In this document: in pieces, positions 1-8,460 of the stretch | Layout of the letters: each line of letters begins with the position of its first letter | Numbering within the stretch: the first letter of the stretch is position 1 | Assembly (NCBI GenBank): GCA_013390945.1 | Contig: JACAUC010000001.1 | Coordinates: 23,253-87,252, forward strand | Direction of reading: 5' to 3' | DNA: 64,000 nucleotides | Source of the DNA: Candidatus Chloroheliaceae bacterium | GTDB taxonomy: Bacteria > Chloroflexota > Chloroflexia > Chloroheliales > Chloroheliaceae | Notes under the pieces: model-generated | What the model saw: only the letters and a program-made list of their open reading frames with translations | Told to the model about the DNA's origin: nothing | Databases searched by the model: none | Program-made: the position numbers and the translations under genes

Positions 1-1570
1 TCTCATCTCCATCTCGATCACGCGCTACACCAAAAAGATGTAAATCGGTCTCCTCGTGCAAGACAGGTGCAACTACCTCAAGGATTTCATAAATTTGTTC
101 GGTCTTAGCACGAGCTAATCCTCCTAATGCTACATACTGATAGCCCCACTCCAAAAGCTCGACCACTGCATCTCGATAAGTCTCTGGAGACCAGCCTTGA
201 GCAACGCCGATTGGTGTAAATTTATAACCACCTTTACGGTGCTGTTCTATAAACTCGCGGGCATTCCTGCGGGTTAATTCATACCTATATTCCTTAACCT
301 CATAGAAGGCAGGTATAATCAAATGGTCAATTGAAACTCCATAATCGAAGCCCAAATTTTGATAATACTCCAAAATTTCAGGAGTTTCATAAGGTGGGTC
401 TTTAGCTGTAATGTAAGTGAAAGCACCGCAATCTCCGAGGATCGGCTTACCTTCAAAACGAGCAAATTTATGAATACCTGATTCACGTACTAAGGCGGTT
501 TTCACTGCGCCGTCTTCAACTGTACTTTTCGAGAAGAGCAAACCATCGTAATTTGGTTTGGCATAAATCTGATGGGCATAAACTTCATCCTCATATTTGC
601 GCTTACCTATTTTACCTGTATCAGTTTCAAAAATATAATCTGGATCAACCAGATCATCCCAATCAGGAATAAAATAGCGCATAGGACGACCATAGTTTTT
701 AGCCTTCTTAGAATCAGGTCTTTCCAAGATCGTTGGAGTAAACATATTGGTTTGGATTGCTTGCAACTGATTCTGGCGATTAGAAAGGCGTTCTGAGTCC
801 TTGAAAGGTTCGACTATTTCTAAGAATGTTTCACGAGTAGGATTCTCTAGGAAATCATGCAACCTCTGGTCAGGTGTATTGGCAGAGAGCAAATGTGGCG
901 AGGATTTAGGAACAGGCTTAATAATTTGCTCTACGAAGAGCTTAAATATATGCCCTTTCAAACCTACTGTATTATAGCTAAAAGCCACTGCCTCATCCTG
1001 ACCAATAGGTACATAATGGTAATAAGGTCGGCGGCGGGGTATTTTCTTATGGTTGGAAGGTCCTGCTAGAAACAGGCACGGGAAATTTGGCACTTTTGTA
1101 AAAGGCAACCCTAGCGAGGTCAAGTAACTTTCTCCCAATAGGAAAAAGGCACAGTTATAAGGCTGACTGATTAGTTGGTTCGCTTTTCGAGGAATGCCCA
1201 ATCGCCGGGCAAGTTCCTTTATTTTGAAGGAAGGTAGATCATTGAAGGTAGCATTGTACGGTGGTAATGGCTGTGTTTCATCAACTAGACCAAAACCCGC
1301 CGAAATAATTTTAACATCAACCACATCCTCACCGAAAACTTGACGCAATTGGTTTACGGCCTGCATCAATTGTACATGCTGCCGCCCCCGGTAAAGTTCG
1401 TTAGCTGGTATTTTATGGTTTTCTAGCTCTCCAAAGCTACGGGTTACGCGATCATCATTACAATCATCCCATAGTTGCTCAGATGTAAGTTGGTTGTGGT
1501 CGGGTAAATCAGGTGGTTTGATTTTATCCTTAGTACAGGAAGTTACAATTAAAATCTTAACAGGTAACAC
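1..1570 (-). CDS. dpdA: DpdA-like DNA 7-deazaguanine transglycosylase with N-terminal YaaA/DUF6884-like domain (partial)
   Basis: The reading frame is open on the minus strand from a GTG at 1570 to the left window edge, so the C-terminus is missing (about 523 residues visible). The C-terminal part reads like the tRNA-guanine-transglycosylase fold used by DpdA: ILGDCGAFTY near residue 376 (catalytic-type Asp), a GVSIDHL segment near 413, and LGGLARAK followed by HLFGVARDRD near 510. DpdA exchanges guanine in DNA for preQ0-type bases. The first ~180 residues are a separate domain: VTSCTKDK at the start, ELYRGRQH, and IISAGFGLV followed by PPYNATF. This is the pattern of YaaA/DUF6884-type proteins, which in dpd clusters occur as DpdC-like partners. 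The ATPase gene lies 142 bases upstream on the same strand, consistent with one operon. The start is uncertain because the ribosome site is poor. Family assignment comes from motif reading only. Confidence 0.75.
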   Translation of the reverse strand, partial: MLPVKILIVTSCTKDKIKPPDLPDHNQLTSEQLWDDCNDDRVTRSFGELENHKIPANELYRGRQHVQLMQAVNQLRQVFGEDVVDVKIISAGFGLVDETQPLPPYNATFNDLPSFKIKELARRLGIPRKANQLISQPYNCAFFLLGESYLTSLGLPFTKVPNFPCLFLAGPSNHKKIPRRRPYYHYVPIGQDEAVAFSYNTVGLKGHIFKLFVEQIIKPVPKSSPHLLSANTPDQRLHDFLENPTRETFLEIVEPFKDSERLSNRQNQLQAIQTNMFTPTILERPDSKKAKNYGRPMRYFIPDWDDLVDPDYIFETDTGKIGKRKYEDEVYAHQIYAKPNYDGLLFSKSTVEDGAVKTALVRESGIHKFARFEGKPILGDCGAFTYITAKDPPYETPEILEYYQNLGFDYGVSIDHLIIPAFYEVKEYRYELTRRNAREFIEQHRKGGYKFTPIGVAQGWSPETYRDAVVELLEWGYQYVALGGLARAKTEQIYEILEVVAPVLHEETDLHLFGVARDRDGDE

Positions 1571-1712
1571 TACTCCAACTTTCTATTGAGCAGATGGGGT
1601 TTCTAACAAGCGTCCCAAACTCTCTCCTCTGAAATCTTATCGAAAACGGGATTAATAAAACTTTTGGATTTAATTATAGCACGTACTACAAAGCTATGAA
1701 GCTTTATCCACA

Positions 1713-4577
1713 TCAACCGAAACGTAACCGCAATTCTAATTGTTCATAGAGATTGGGTAGGTGCTGCGCTAATTTCAGAAGAAAATCAAGAGCGAAGCTA
1801 TTAAGAGGTAATCTAAAATCTGGCTGACAAATTTTCATTAGCGTTTCTAATTCAAACCTAGAAAAAACCTCAAAAGGGGTGGTAACAGGTGTAATATCAC
1901 CATTCTGATTTGGAATCAAGGTACTCAGCATCTGACGAACTTGATTTAAAGTACGTGTTCGTTGGACTTCTTCTATTAAACGAACCAGACCCAAAACCTT
2001 ATGCAATGTAAATGGGTGACACTCTTGAAGAAAATTACTTAGCAGACTGTCCAAGTCCCCTGGTAACTTCAACAAATCTGCTAGTTGTCTTTCGGCTATA
2101 TCTTCGCCAAGCCCAACCTCGCATATAGAAAACAATAATTTTTTGGTACGTTCATCAGACCCCAAGCGTATTAGAGTTTCCAGTTCGTTTAGGATACCAC
2201 TTAACACTATACCTAAAGGCTCATCATTCAGGCGAAAATCGGTTGAAATCTTACTAGGATCGATTCTTCGCAGAAGGGTGATTGCTTGCTGTGGCTCAAT
2301 TTGCTCTGCTATTTCCTCTAGTAGAAGCCCATCATAAACATTCTCACGCAGTTTAAAACAATCATCAAATAGACGACGAATAATACCCAACTGATTATTA
2401 GTCAAACGTGGTCGTTCAGATTCTATTCCATCAGGATACCTAATAGTCAGAGGATTATCTTCTACTCCTATCTTTTGCTCAATCGCAGGCGGTAGCTCAA
2501 CCGGACAACGCCCTAGGCCATTAGCCAGCGTTAACAAACAGAAAGCTAGTTCCTCCAGTTTAATTCCTAGAACTTGTTCCAGTTTATCACGAGTGCTTTG
2601 ACGATAGGCCATTCCTCGAAACAGAATAAATGGGAATTGCTCGCTTGCCAAAATCTGGCTACGTAGTTTTTGTTCAGTTGCGCCAGTGGCATCAGCAAAG
2701 TCGTAGAGGGTATAAGCCAAAGGTCCAATAGACCGATGTATACTTAATCCCTCAAAATTATCTACTCCCTCTAATTGTACCGGAGGCACGGTTTCTAATC
2801 TAGTCTGCGCCCAGCGTAATATCCGAGTTGGATTGGCAACGTTCAGCCTAGTAAGCGTATCCAAAAAGTAGCCATCTTTGATAGATTTGATCACACCTCT
2901 CCGTAGATCACGGAGTAATTGCTTATTTACAGGTTCATTTTGCAACCAAGCTTTGATAGCTAGTTTACCAGGATCAATTGGTAGTGAGGATGTAGGAGTC
3001 ATTTGAACCTCAGATAGATGAATCAAATTATTCTGAATAAGAGGTGCTAATACTGGACGAGGTGTATTTGTCTCGAAAGGTGGTAATTTAAAGAAGTGGT
3101 GTAAACCGGAAAAGCTTGACGCTTCATTCTCTTCGTTTGGCAAACTTGGATCAAAAAGCGGCCCGTATAATTCATAAACTTGGACTATTGTTCTATCATG
3201 ATGATACACAGCCTGTTCAGATTTTACATATTGTTCTAACACCTGAAGCACATCTTCACCTTTAGACAACTGTTCCAAAATATTCCGCAGGTAAAGATTA
3301 AAATAGCGAACTTTACCTTTACCGGAAGGTAAGGAACGAAATAAACGTATCAGTAATTCTCTATTAAAAGGTGCTAGTAACTCCTCTGATTGCTCTGGGT
3401 CTAGGTTTTGACATTGATCAAAAATCGGGCAACTGGTATCACAGGACTGATGATTTTGGCGTTTGTACTCACTAAGATAGAGTCGTGCATAGTCAATACA
3501 ATTAGTCTCATCAAGGAAGGAAGAATAAAGACCATATTCATCAGAGAGCCATAGTTTCTCCACACGGTCATCTATAGTGTCCAGAAAATTAATCCGATCC
3601 AACAACTCTTTACCACGCTTGGTTGCCTCGAGAGAAGCGGGCGTAATGCCTACTACTATATCCCAACAACCTTCTTCTAAAGTTATAAAGTAATCTAATA
3701 AATCTGTGGCAAAAATATTAATGGATTGTACTAAATCGTCAATTAACAAAATGGGACGTTGATGATGCTCTGCTTGTACTCGTTCAGCAATTCCCTTTAG
3801 AGTATGAGGTAAGTAGGTATTTTCTAATAATTGTTCCCGAAAAACTTTGAGTAAATGATACCGCAAAGTCTCATAATCTATCGGAATTGGTATAACGCTG
3901 TTTTTTAGCACTTCCCACAAGTTTTCACGACTAAAAAGCTCGATAAACTGACCGACCTCATCTGAAGGCTGAGTTATAGCGGCAAAACACCCTTCCAGAT
4001 TAGTCTGCACCAAGTCAATGAGTTGGTAATAGATAGCATTAATCTGCTCATCCGAATCTAACAAACGTTCTAAGGCAGTCAGTACTAAAATCTTCGCCAA
4101 AGTGCGGGGTTTTTGTCGGCATATCTCCCAACGCTGCTGTGTTGTCAACTCAAATGAATGTTCGGTATACATCTGCTGAAAACGTTGTACAATTTGAAAT
4201 ACATCTAATTCTGTACGTGATATGCGAACAGTTACATTGGAGCGCAGAGTATCATTTTGTGTTATCTGAGTTTGTAACCACCGGAGCAATTCAGATTTAC
4301 CTGATCCTGCTGCACCATAGAGTACAAAAACACGATTACCTAATAAATTAGGATTTGGGTTTAATATAATATTTAGCAAATGTTGCTCAGTTACATTTTT
4401 TAATTGTCCGATATGCGGGTGGCTTTGGAGCTTAATTGGAAAGTGGGTACGTAAAAATGTAGAGGAACCTCCTAAAAACCTCTGATCGGCAGTAGGGGCA
4501 AAAATTTGAATACCATCCAAACCTAGACAGGGTAAATCCAGATTACGGGATTGATCTTTATTGACTAATTCAGTCAT
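1713..4577 (-). CDS. Large P-loop ATPase, DpdH-like
   Basis: A 954-residue protein with a Walker A motif GAAGSGKS at residues 88-95 and a Walker B-like RPILLIDD near residue 275, so an AAA/STAND-type ATPase. A cysteine cluster (CDTSC then FDQC, near residues 380-392) may bind a metal. The rest is helical with no domain I can name. It sits just upstream of the dpdA-like gene on the same strand, and its start overlaps the stop of the 258-residue gene by four bases, so the three are probably co-transcribed. In dpd islands a large ATPase (DpdH) accompanies a smaller protein (DpdG) and is linked to restriction rather than base synthesis. The DpdH label rests on size, ATPase motifs and neighbours. 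A generic STAND-type defence ATPase is the alternative. Confidence 0.6.
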   Translation of the reverse strand: MTELVNKDQSRNLDLPCLGLDGIQIFAPTADQRFLGGSSTFLRTHFPIKLQSHPHIGQLKNVTEQHLLNIILNPNPNLLGNRVFVLYGAAGSGKSELLRWLQTQITQNDTLRSNVTVRISRTELDVFQIVQRFQQMYTEHSFELTTQQRWEICRQKPRTLAKILVLTALERLLDSDEQINAIYYQLIDLVQTNLEGCFAAITQPSDEVGQFIELFSRENLWEVLKNSVIPIPIDYETLRYHLLKVFREQLLENTYLPHTLKGIAERVQAEHHQRPILLIDDLVQSINIFATDLLDYFITLEEGCWDIVVGITPASLEATKRGKELLDRINFLDTIDDRVEKLWLSDEYGLYSSFLDETNCIDYARLYLSEYKRQNHQSCDTSCPIFDQCQNLDPEQSEELLAPFNRELLIRLFRSLPSGKGKVRYFNLYLRNILEQLSKGEDVLQVLEQYVKSEQAVYHHDRTIVQVYELYGPLFDPSLPNEENEASSFSGLHHFFKLPPFETNTPRPVLAPLIQNNLIHLSEVQMTPTSSLPIDPGKLAIKAWLQNEPVNKQLLRDLRRGVIKSIKDGYFLDTLTRLNVANPTRILRWAQTRLETVPPVQLEGVDNFEGLSIHRSIGPLAYTLYDFADATGATEQKLRSQILASEQFPFILFRGMAYRQSTRDKLEQVLGIKLEELAFCLLTLANGLGRCPVELPPAIEQKIGVEDNPLTIRYPDGIESERPRLTNNQLGIIRRLFDDCFKLRENVYDGLLLEEIAEQIEPQQAITLLRRIDPSKISTDFRLNDEPLGIVLSGILNELETLIRLGSDERTKKLLFSICEVGLGEDIAERQLADLLKLPGDLDSLLSNFLQECHPFTLHKVLGLVRLIEEVQRTRTLNQVRQMLSTLIPNQNGDITPVTTPFEVFSRFELETLMKICQPDFRLPLNSFALDFLLKLAQHLPNLYEQLELRLRFG

Positions 4578-5350
4578 AGCAATTCTATTCCTTTCAAGCA
4601 GCGATTTCCAAAATAAGCTCGGAAAGGTGCATCCTGTTGGGGCAAGAGGCGAAACCGCCCTTCATCTGCCAGTTGATCCATAGAAAATGCCACTGCTTGA
4701 GAAATTTCACCTCGCGCATTTAAACATGGCAACCATGTTTGGAGATGATCCTCAAAAAAACGTTGAAGCGATCCAACAGACTGCGTCCACTGCCGACTGA
4801 TAATATCCAACAAATCTAAGCGGTAGAGACAATAGAAGCCACTACCCATTCTATATCCTAAACCTAGAAACTCCATTACACGTTTCCAAGCACCTACCTT
4901 CTCTTGGCTAATACCACCAATCTGCCGGGCCAACTCCAGTTGGTTAGCTGCAAAATGCAAATCGCTAATCCAAACACAATCTGGCTTGATATAAAGTTGT
5001 TCTAACATAATAATATAAAGTAGATCAATTGATCTTAACTCTAAAGGCGATTGATTAAGTTTGTGAAACTGCCGTAACAGAAGGGCCGCAAAAGGTATAG
5101 ATAAATCTGAGTCCTTTCCAACCAGTACTTCATAACTCGTCTGGTCTATCTCCCCTATCAAACCGGCCGTTTTAAGGAAATTTAAAGCATCCCCTAGATT
5201 CTTAGACTGCCCTTTTGAGGGGTTAGTCTTGTGCGGTAGGTACATCGAATAGACCTGTTCCGAACTGACGGATCCTTGTAGTTGCGAATACTTCCGTATA
5301 TATAGAAAAAGTGATTCTAGCTCAGGGCCATAAACTGTGCTGAAGAGCAT
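4574..5350 (-). CDS. DpdG-like partner protein of the ATPase
   Basis: A 258-residue soluble protein without a clear catalytic motif. The sequence is mostly predicted helix, with winged-helix-like stretches (residues ~20-75 around a NLGDALNFLKTAGLIGEI segment). Its stop overlaps the start of the large ATPase by four bases (ATGA), which implies translational coupling and probably a physical complex. By position and size it matches DpdG of 7-deazaguanine DNA-modification islands, but I see no diagnostic residue, so the name is an inference from context. The start is the first ATG in the frame, preceded by an AGGAG-type site. Confidence 0.5.
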   Translation of the reverse strand: MLFSTVYGPELESLFLYIRKYSQLQGSVSSEQVYSMYLPHKTNPSKGQSKNLGDALNFLKTAGLIGEIDQTSYEVLVGKDSDLSIPFAALLLRQFHKLNQSPLELRSIDLLYIIMLEQLYIKPDCVWISDLHFAANQLELARQIGGISQEKVGAWKRVMEFLGLGYRMGSGFYCLYRLDLLDIISRQWTQSVGSLQRFFEDHLQTWLPCLNARGEISQAVAFSMDQLADEGRFRLLPQQDAPFRAYFGNRCLKGIELL

Positions 5351-5405
5351 AAATTTCTTTTCTCCTAAATTTACTCTAGCAAACTCATTTCACGAGCAGA
5401 AGGTT

Positions 5406-5816
5406 TTACTCAACGGTTCCTACCTCTTTAGAGGGTTTGGTAAATTCATGGATAGAACGGGCCACCCCTACAATTGCCTCTAATTGCTCATCATTCAATT
5501 GATAACAATAGAGAATCAATTCTAGCAATTTTGGCCTATTCAATGCCTCAACCACCTCGGACTTCGTCAGAACTGCAATTGCATCTGGAGTATCTAAACT
5601 ACCTTCAAGTAGAATTGCGAGCGGCAAATCTAAGGCAATTGCTATTCTTTGAAGGGTAAGAAACCCAGGGTTAACCCTATCGTTTTCTATCTTGCTAATT
5701 TGGCTGGCGGTTACCGTTGGATTACCCGAGTTGGTACGCATTGCTAACTGGCGAACAGTTAACCGCTGTTCCTCCCGCTTCTTTTTCAAGAAATCCCCTA
5801 ATTTAAATTTTTCCAC
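5406..5816 (-). CDS. XRE-family helix-turn-helix regulator
   Basis: The helix-turn-helix lies near the N-terminus: FLKKKREEQRLTVRQLA followed by TASQISKIENDRVNPGF, the canonical XRE pattern. The C-terminal ~60 residues (LLELILYCYQLNDEQ) are a helical tail without a known enzyme motif. The frame stays open to 5939, and an ATG at 5882 is possible, but that N-terminus would overlap the divergent TGT-like gene and the extra residues do not resemble an XRE protein. I therefore prefer the GTG at 5816. A 15-bp palindrome sits just upstream, as expected for an autoregulated repressor. It lies directly upstream of the dpdG/dpdH/dpdA-like genes and probably controls them. Confidence 0.7.
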   Translation of the reverse strand: MEKFKLGDFLKKKREEQRLTVRQLAMRTNSGNPTVTASQISKIENDRVNPGFLTLQRIAIALDLPLAILLEGSLDTPDAIAVLTKSEVVEALNRPKLLELILYCYQLNDEQLEAIVGVARSIHEFTKPSKEVGTVE

Positions 5817-5838
5817 TTGCTTTTCTGTTTCTTTTAGT

Positions 5839-5853
5839 ATATCATAATGATAT
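5839..5853. promoter_or_regulatory. Palindromic operator candidate between divergent XRE and TGT-like genes
   Basis: Perfect 15-base palindrome ATATCATAATGATAT with a central A, located in the divergent intergenic region. Its position and size fit an operator bound by the neighbouring XRE protein. Function is inferred. Confidence 0.4.
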
Positions 5854-5894
5854 GTTATTTTCAACAAACTTTTAGGATACATAAGGAATAACTT

Positions 5895-6815
5895 ATGGAC
5901 TTCTATGTGAGTTGGTCGCACAGTGATCCATTTTACCAAATGTATGATGGACAGTGCAGTATGCTTATTAGTCCAACATCCGTTACAAGCGTTTGGAAAT
6001 TGACCCGCTTTTCTAAATTACCCTATCAACTAATGTTAGATAGCGGCAGTTATAGCTATATATCTAATAACCTGCCTCTACCAACACCACGAGAAGTTTT
6101 CAAGCGGCAACTCCATATATTGGATGATTGTGATTTGCCCACTATTATCTGTCCGGTAGATGTTCCTATGCTCCAAAAAACATTATCCCTTACCGAACGG
6201 AATAGGGCAATTGATAAAACCATTGCTAATGCGTGTGAATTGAAAATATTAATGAAAGATTATTCTCAACTAGGTAAAAATAGTAAGGTTAGGTGCCACC
6301 CAATCGAGACTATGGCAATAGTTCAAGGCTATGACATAGCTTCGATTAGGTATTGTGCTAGGCAGCTAACTGAAATCGGCTATAGCCGTTTTGGGATCGG
6401 CTCAATGGCTCACTTGTATGATATAAAAGAAATCAAGAAACGAGTAGAAGCAGTACAATCGGTGGTAGGTTCCAAGATCCACATATTTGGGATTAGTGGT
6501 ATCGAGGTTATGGAAGAACTTCGTAAGTTAGGCATAACATCAGTAGACTCTGCCAGACCAATTAAAGCTGCTATTTATAACGAAATTCTATATAGCGAAC
6601 CATATTTACGAGTAGGTATTGCTGGAAGCCGCTTTCGAGCAGATAATTCTAAATTTAGCGCAGATAGGATGGTTAGTGAGTTAAGCCTAGAGTGTCCATG
6701 CCCAGTCTGCAAAAATGAAATTAATAATGATATACTAAAGCTAGGAATCCGCAAATATTTACTACTAAGGGCAGTGCATAATTATTACCATATAAAAAAA
6801 ATGATAGCAGATTAG
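5895..6815 (+). CDS. Second TGT-like (tRNA-guanine transglycosylase fold) protein
   Basis: A 306-residue protein with the hallmarks of a compact queuine/archaeosine transglycosylase: LMLDSGSYSY around residue 49 (base-binding Asp), CPVDVP near 103, GYSRFGIGSM, and GITSVDSARP near 207, where the Asp corresponds to the TGT nucleophile position. The C-terminal end has CPCPVC at 267-272 followed by HNYYH, the TGT zinc-site arrangement. Starts at ATG 5895 with an AAGGA site. It is divergent from the dpdA-like operon and flanked by two XRE genes. It is too short and diverged to be housekeeping Tgt. Possible roles are a second DNA base-exchange enzyme or a partner subunit of the long DpdA-like protein. 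Confidence 0.7.
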   Translation: MDFYVSWSHSDPFYQMYDGQCSMLISPTSVTSVWKLTRFSKLPYQLMLDSGSYSYISNNLPLPTPREVFKRQLHILDDCDLPTIICPVDVPMLQKTLSLTERNRAIDKTIANACELKILMKDYSQLGKNSKVRCHPIETMAIVQGYDIASIRYCARQLTEIGYSRFGIGSMAHLYDIKEIKKRVEAVQSVVGSKIHIFGISGIEVMEELRKLGITSVDSARPIKAAIYNEILYSEPYLRVGIAGSRFRADNSKFSADRMVSELSLECPCPVCKNEINNDILKLGIRKYLLLRAVHNYYHIKKMIAD

Positions 6816-6870
6816 TCCAAACAAGACTTGTAACAAGCTCAAACAATTCCGTCCGGGTAAGTTGAACTAG

Positions 6871-7266
6871 TTACTCTGAAAGGTTTTCCGTTGCATCGTC
6901 CTGTAAATGCTTTTTTGTGGAGGTTTCAAAGGCAAATGCCCGTGCAACTTTAAGTACGATGGTGCGCTGCTGAGGAGTCAATTGATTTTCAAGGTCATAA
7001 AGTTCATCTATAAAAGTGGATGATATTTTCTTCGTACCAAGCTGTTCCACAGACGTTAACACAGGAGTCTGGTCTGCCTGTAACAGGTGATCTATTGGGG
7101 TTCCTAGCACTTGGGCAATACTTATCAGGCTGCTGGTACTTGGCTTTTGAATATTAGCTTCGATCCGGCTTAACGTTCCCTGAGATATACGGGCCTTCTT
7201 CGCTAAATCGTTTTGCGACCAGCCAAGTCCCTCACGGTAAGCTTTGATTATATCGCCGAGCGGCAT
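6871..7266 (-). CDS. XRE-family helix-turn-helix regulator
   Basis: 131 residues with the helix-turn-helix at residues ~7-62: IKAYREGLGWSQNDLAKKA then ISQGTLSRIEANIQKPS. The remaining C-terminal residues contain a LENQLTPQQRTIVLKVA helix that resembles the tail of the XRE protein at 5406-5816 (LNDEQLEAIVGVA), so the two may be distant paralogues. The start has a strong GAGGAG site seven bases upstream. A 16-bp inverted repeat lies about 36 bases upstream and probably is its operator. It points toward the second TGT-like gene tail-to-tail. Confidence 0.8.
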   Translation of the reverse strand: MPLGDIIKAYREGLGWSQNDLAKKARISQGTLSRIEANIQKPSTSSLISIAQVLGTPIDHLLQADQTPVLTSVEQLGTKKISSTFIDELYDLENQLTPQQRTIVLKVARAFAFETSTKKHLQDDATENLSE

Positions 7267-7301
7267 TATAACTCCTCTCCCCTTTACAATTACCGCTCAA
7301 T

Positions 7302-7317
7302 TATACGCGAACGTATA
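7302..7317. promoter_or_regulatory. Inverted repeat upstream of XRE gene
   Basis: TATACG-CGAA-CGTATA, a perfect 6-bp inverted repeat with a 4-base spacer, 36 bases upstream of the XRE start codon on the minus strand. Operator role inferred from position. Confidence 0.4.
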
Positions 7318-8121
7318 TTAAATTACTAGCCTGACTAATATATCCGTCTACAGGGAACCGAAAAACAAGAAATCTTCCAAATTGAGAGGGAGAAGGTGGA
7401 AAATAATCCCCCCGATTCCCTAAAACCGTAGAAAAAACATTCTTGACTATAGGTTAAAATGGCATTACAATAGGAATTGGAGTAGCATGAAAATGCGAAA
7501 CAGTAGCGCGGCACGTAAGGTCTGAACCACCTCGCGCACCGCTAACCCATTGCCTGAGTTTGCCAGGGGTAGGGCTGAGTGTCTATTATACCGCTTTTCT
7601 CCCTCAGTAGCTTTCCCTTATATTTTATTTATTTGTGTGCCTAATGGGATGCTACTTTTCTGTTTTCATATAACCTTACCCTAAATGAATAGCGCAGGAC
7701 TGTAACAACTAGGCTTGTCCTTCCTTCCTTTACCCCTACCGATTTTTAGCACCACGAGGGAAGGGAGGGTGAAATCTGGCTTGCAGTCAGGCGTTATTCA
7801 TGGAGTAAGATCAGAGGATGTTTGCTAATCAAACACAACCCGATTTAGCCTTAAATCTGAAACATCCATAACTATTCAGTAGCAAGCTTCCTGAAAATCA
7901 AACCCTTTGTAATTCAACTTTTGCGTTTTTGCCTCAAACCGGAAAATACGCAACCAATTGTTGTAGTGTCTGAACCTAAATGAATACTTGGTATTTCAGG
8001 ACAATCGGTGAGAAATCGCTGAACCTGCTATTAGTAGCCATACTTCCTATTCACTTAGGAAGTTCATTAGACCCAAAACCACCAAATTTTATCCCCGTGA
8101 ACAACCATATACGTAAATGTA
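7318..8121. other. Long non-coding stretch between the two systems
   Basis: About 0.8 kb in which I find no convincing protein gene on either strand. It contains one strong sigma70-type promoter at 7443-7471 (separate entry) with a possible short leader peptide, and repeated CCTAAATGAAT words near 7680 and 7975. It could hold a small RNA. No known family is recognised. Confidence 0.4.
7443..7471 (+). promoter_or_regulatory. Strong sigma70-like promoter without an obvious gene
   Basis: TTGACT, a 17-base spacer and TACAAT. About 15 bases after the -10 box lies GGAGTAGC and an ATG opening a 12-codon frame (MKMRNSSAARKV). Nothing longer follows, so the transcript may be a leader or a small RNA. 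Confidence 0.45.
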
Positions 8122-8150
8122 TTGACACGCTATGTGATAATACATAATAA
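8122..8150 (+). promoter_or_regulatory. Promoter of the XRE-GHKL-NurA-HerA operon
   Basis: TTGACA at 8122-8127, a 17-base spacer and an AT-rich -10 region (TAATAA at 8145-8150). It overlaps the left arm of the perfect palindrome at 8126-8175, so binding there would block RNA polymerase. The XRE gene follows 46 bases later. Confidence 0.5.
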
Positions 8151-8175
8151 TTATTATGTATTATCACATAGCGTG
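8126..8175. promoter_or_regulatory. Perfect 50-bp palindrome over the operon promoter
   Basis: Both 25-base arms are exactly complementary with no spacer. The arm begins CACGCTATGTGATAATAC and the centre is AATAATTATT. It covers the spacer and -10 region of the promoter upstream of the XRE gene. It is a likely operator for that repressor, possibly holding two dimers, or a cruciform/RNA hairpin in the leader. Confidence 0.6.
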
Positions 8176-8196
8176 GTTAAACTTTAGGAGTGGGTT

Positions 8197-8430
8197 ATGC
8201 TGGCGAAATTGATCAAAAGCCATCGCGAAAAAATGAGTTTAACTCAAGAAGGGTTAGCATTGGCAGCGAAAACCACCCAAGCCACCATTAGTCGGATTGA
8301 GGCAGGTGAGCAGGTTCCTAGCACAACCACGCTTTTTAAGATCGCTGAGGCATTAAGATTGGAACCTAGCTATCTGCTTGATGCCGCTATTAAAGACTCA
8401 AAGAATAGAGGAGATTTTGATGAATGGTAA
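8197..8430 (+). CDS. XRE-family repressor of the HerA-NurA operon
   Basis: A 77-residue protein that is little more than a helix-turn-helix domain: LIKSHREKMSLTQEGLALAA and TTQATISRIEAGEQVPS. Small single-domain XRE proteins of this kind are usually autorepressors. It has an AGGAG site before the ATG and sits immediately downstream of the 50-bp palindrome. The next gene begins 30 bases later on the same strand, so it probably represses the whole XRE-GHKL-NurA-HAS-HerA operon. Confidence 0.85.
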   Translation: MLAKLIKSHREKMSLTQEGLALAAKTTQATISRIEAGEQVPSTTTLFKIAEALRLEPSYLLDAAIKDSKNRGDFDEW

Positions 8431-8460
8431 TGATTTCAACCAGAAAAAGGGGGTTGGAAA

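Noticed and set aside
572..1069. Two short plus-strand open frames
   Set aside because: They are shadows of the partial dpdA-like gene read on the minus strand, which gives a long, motif-bearing protein.
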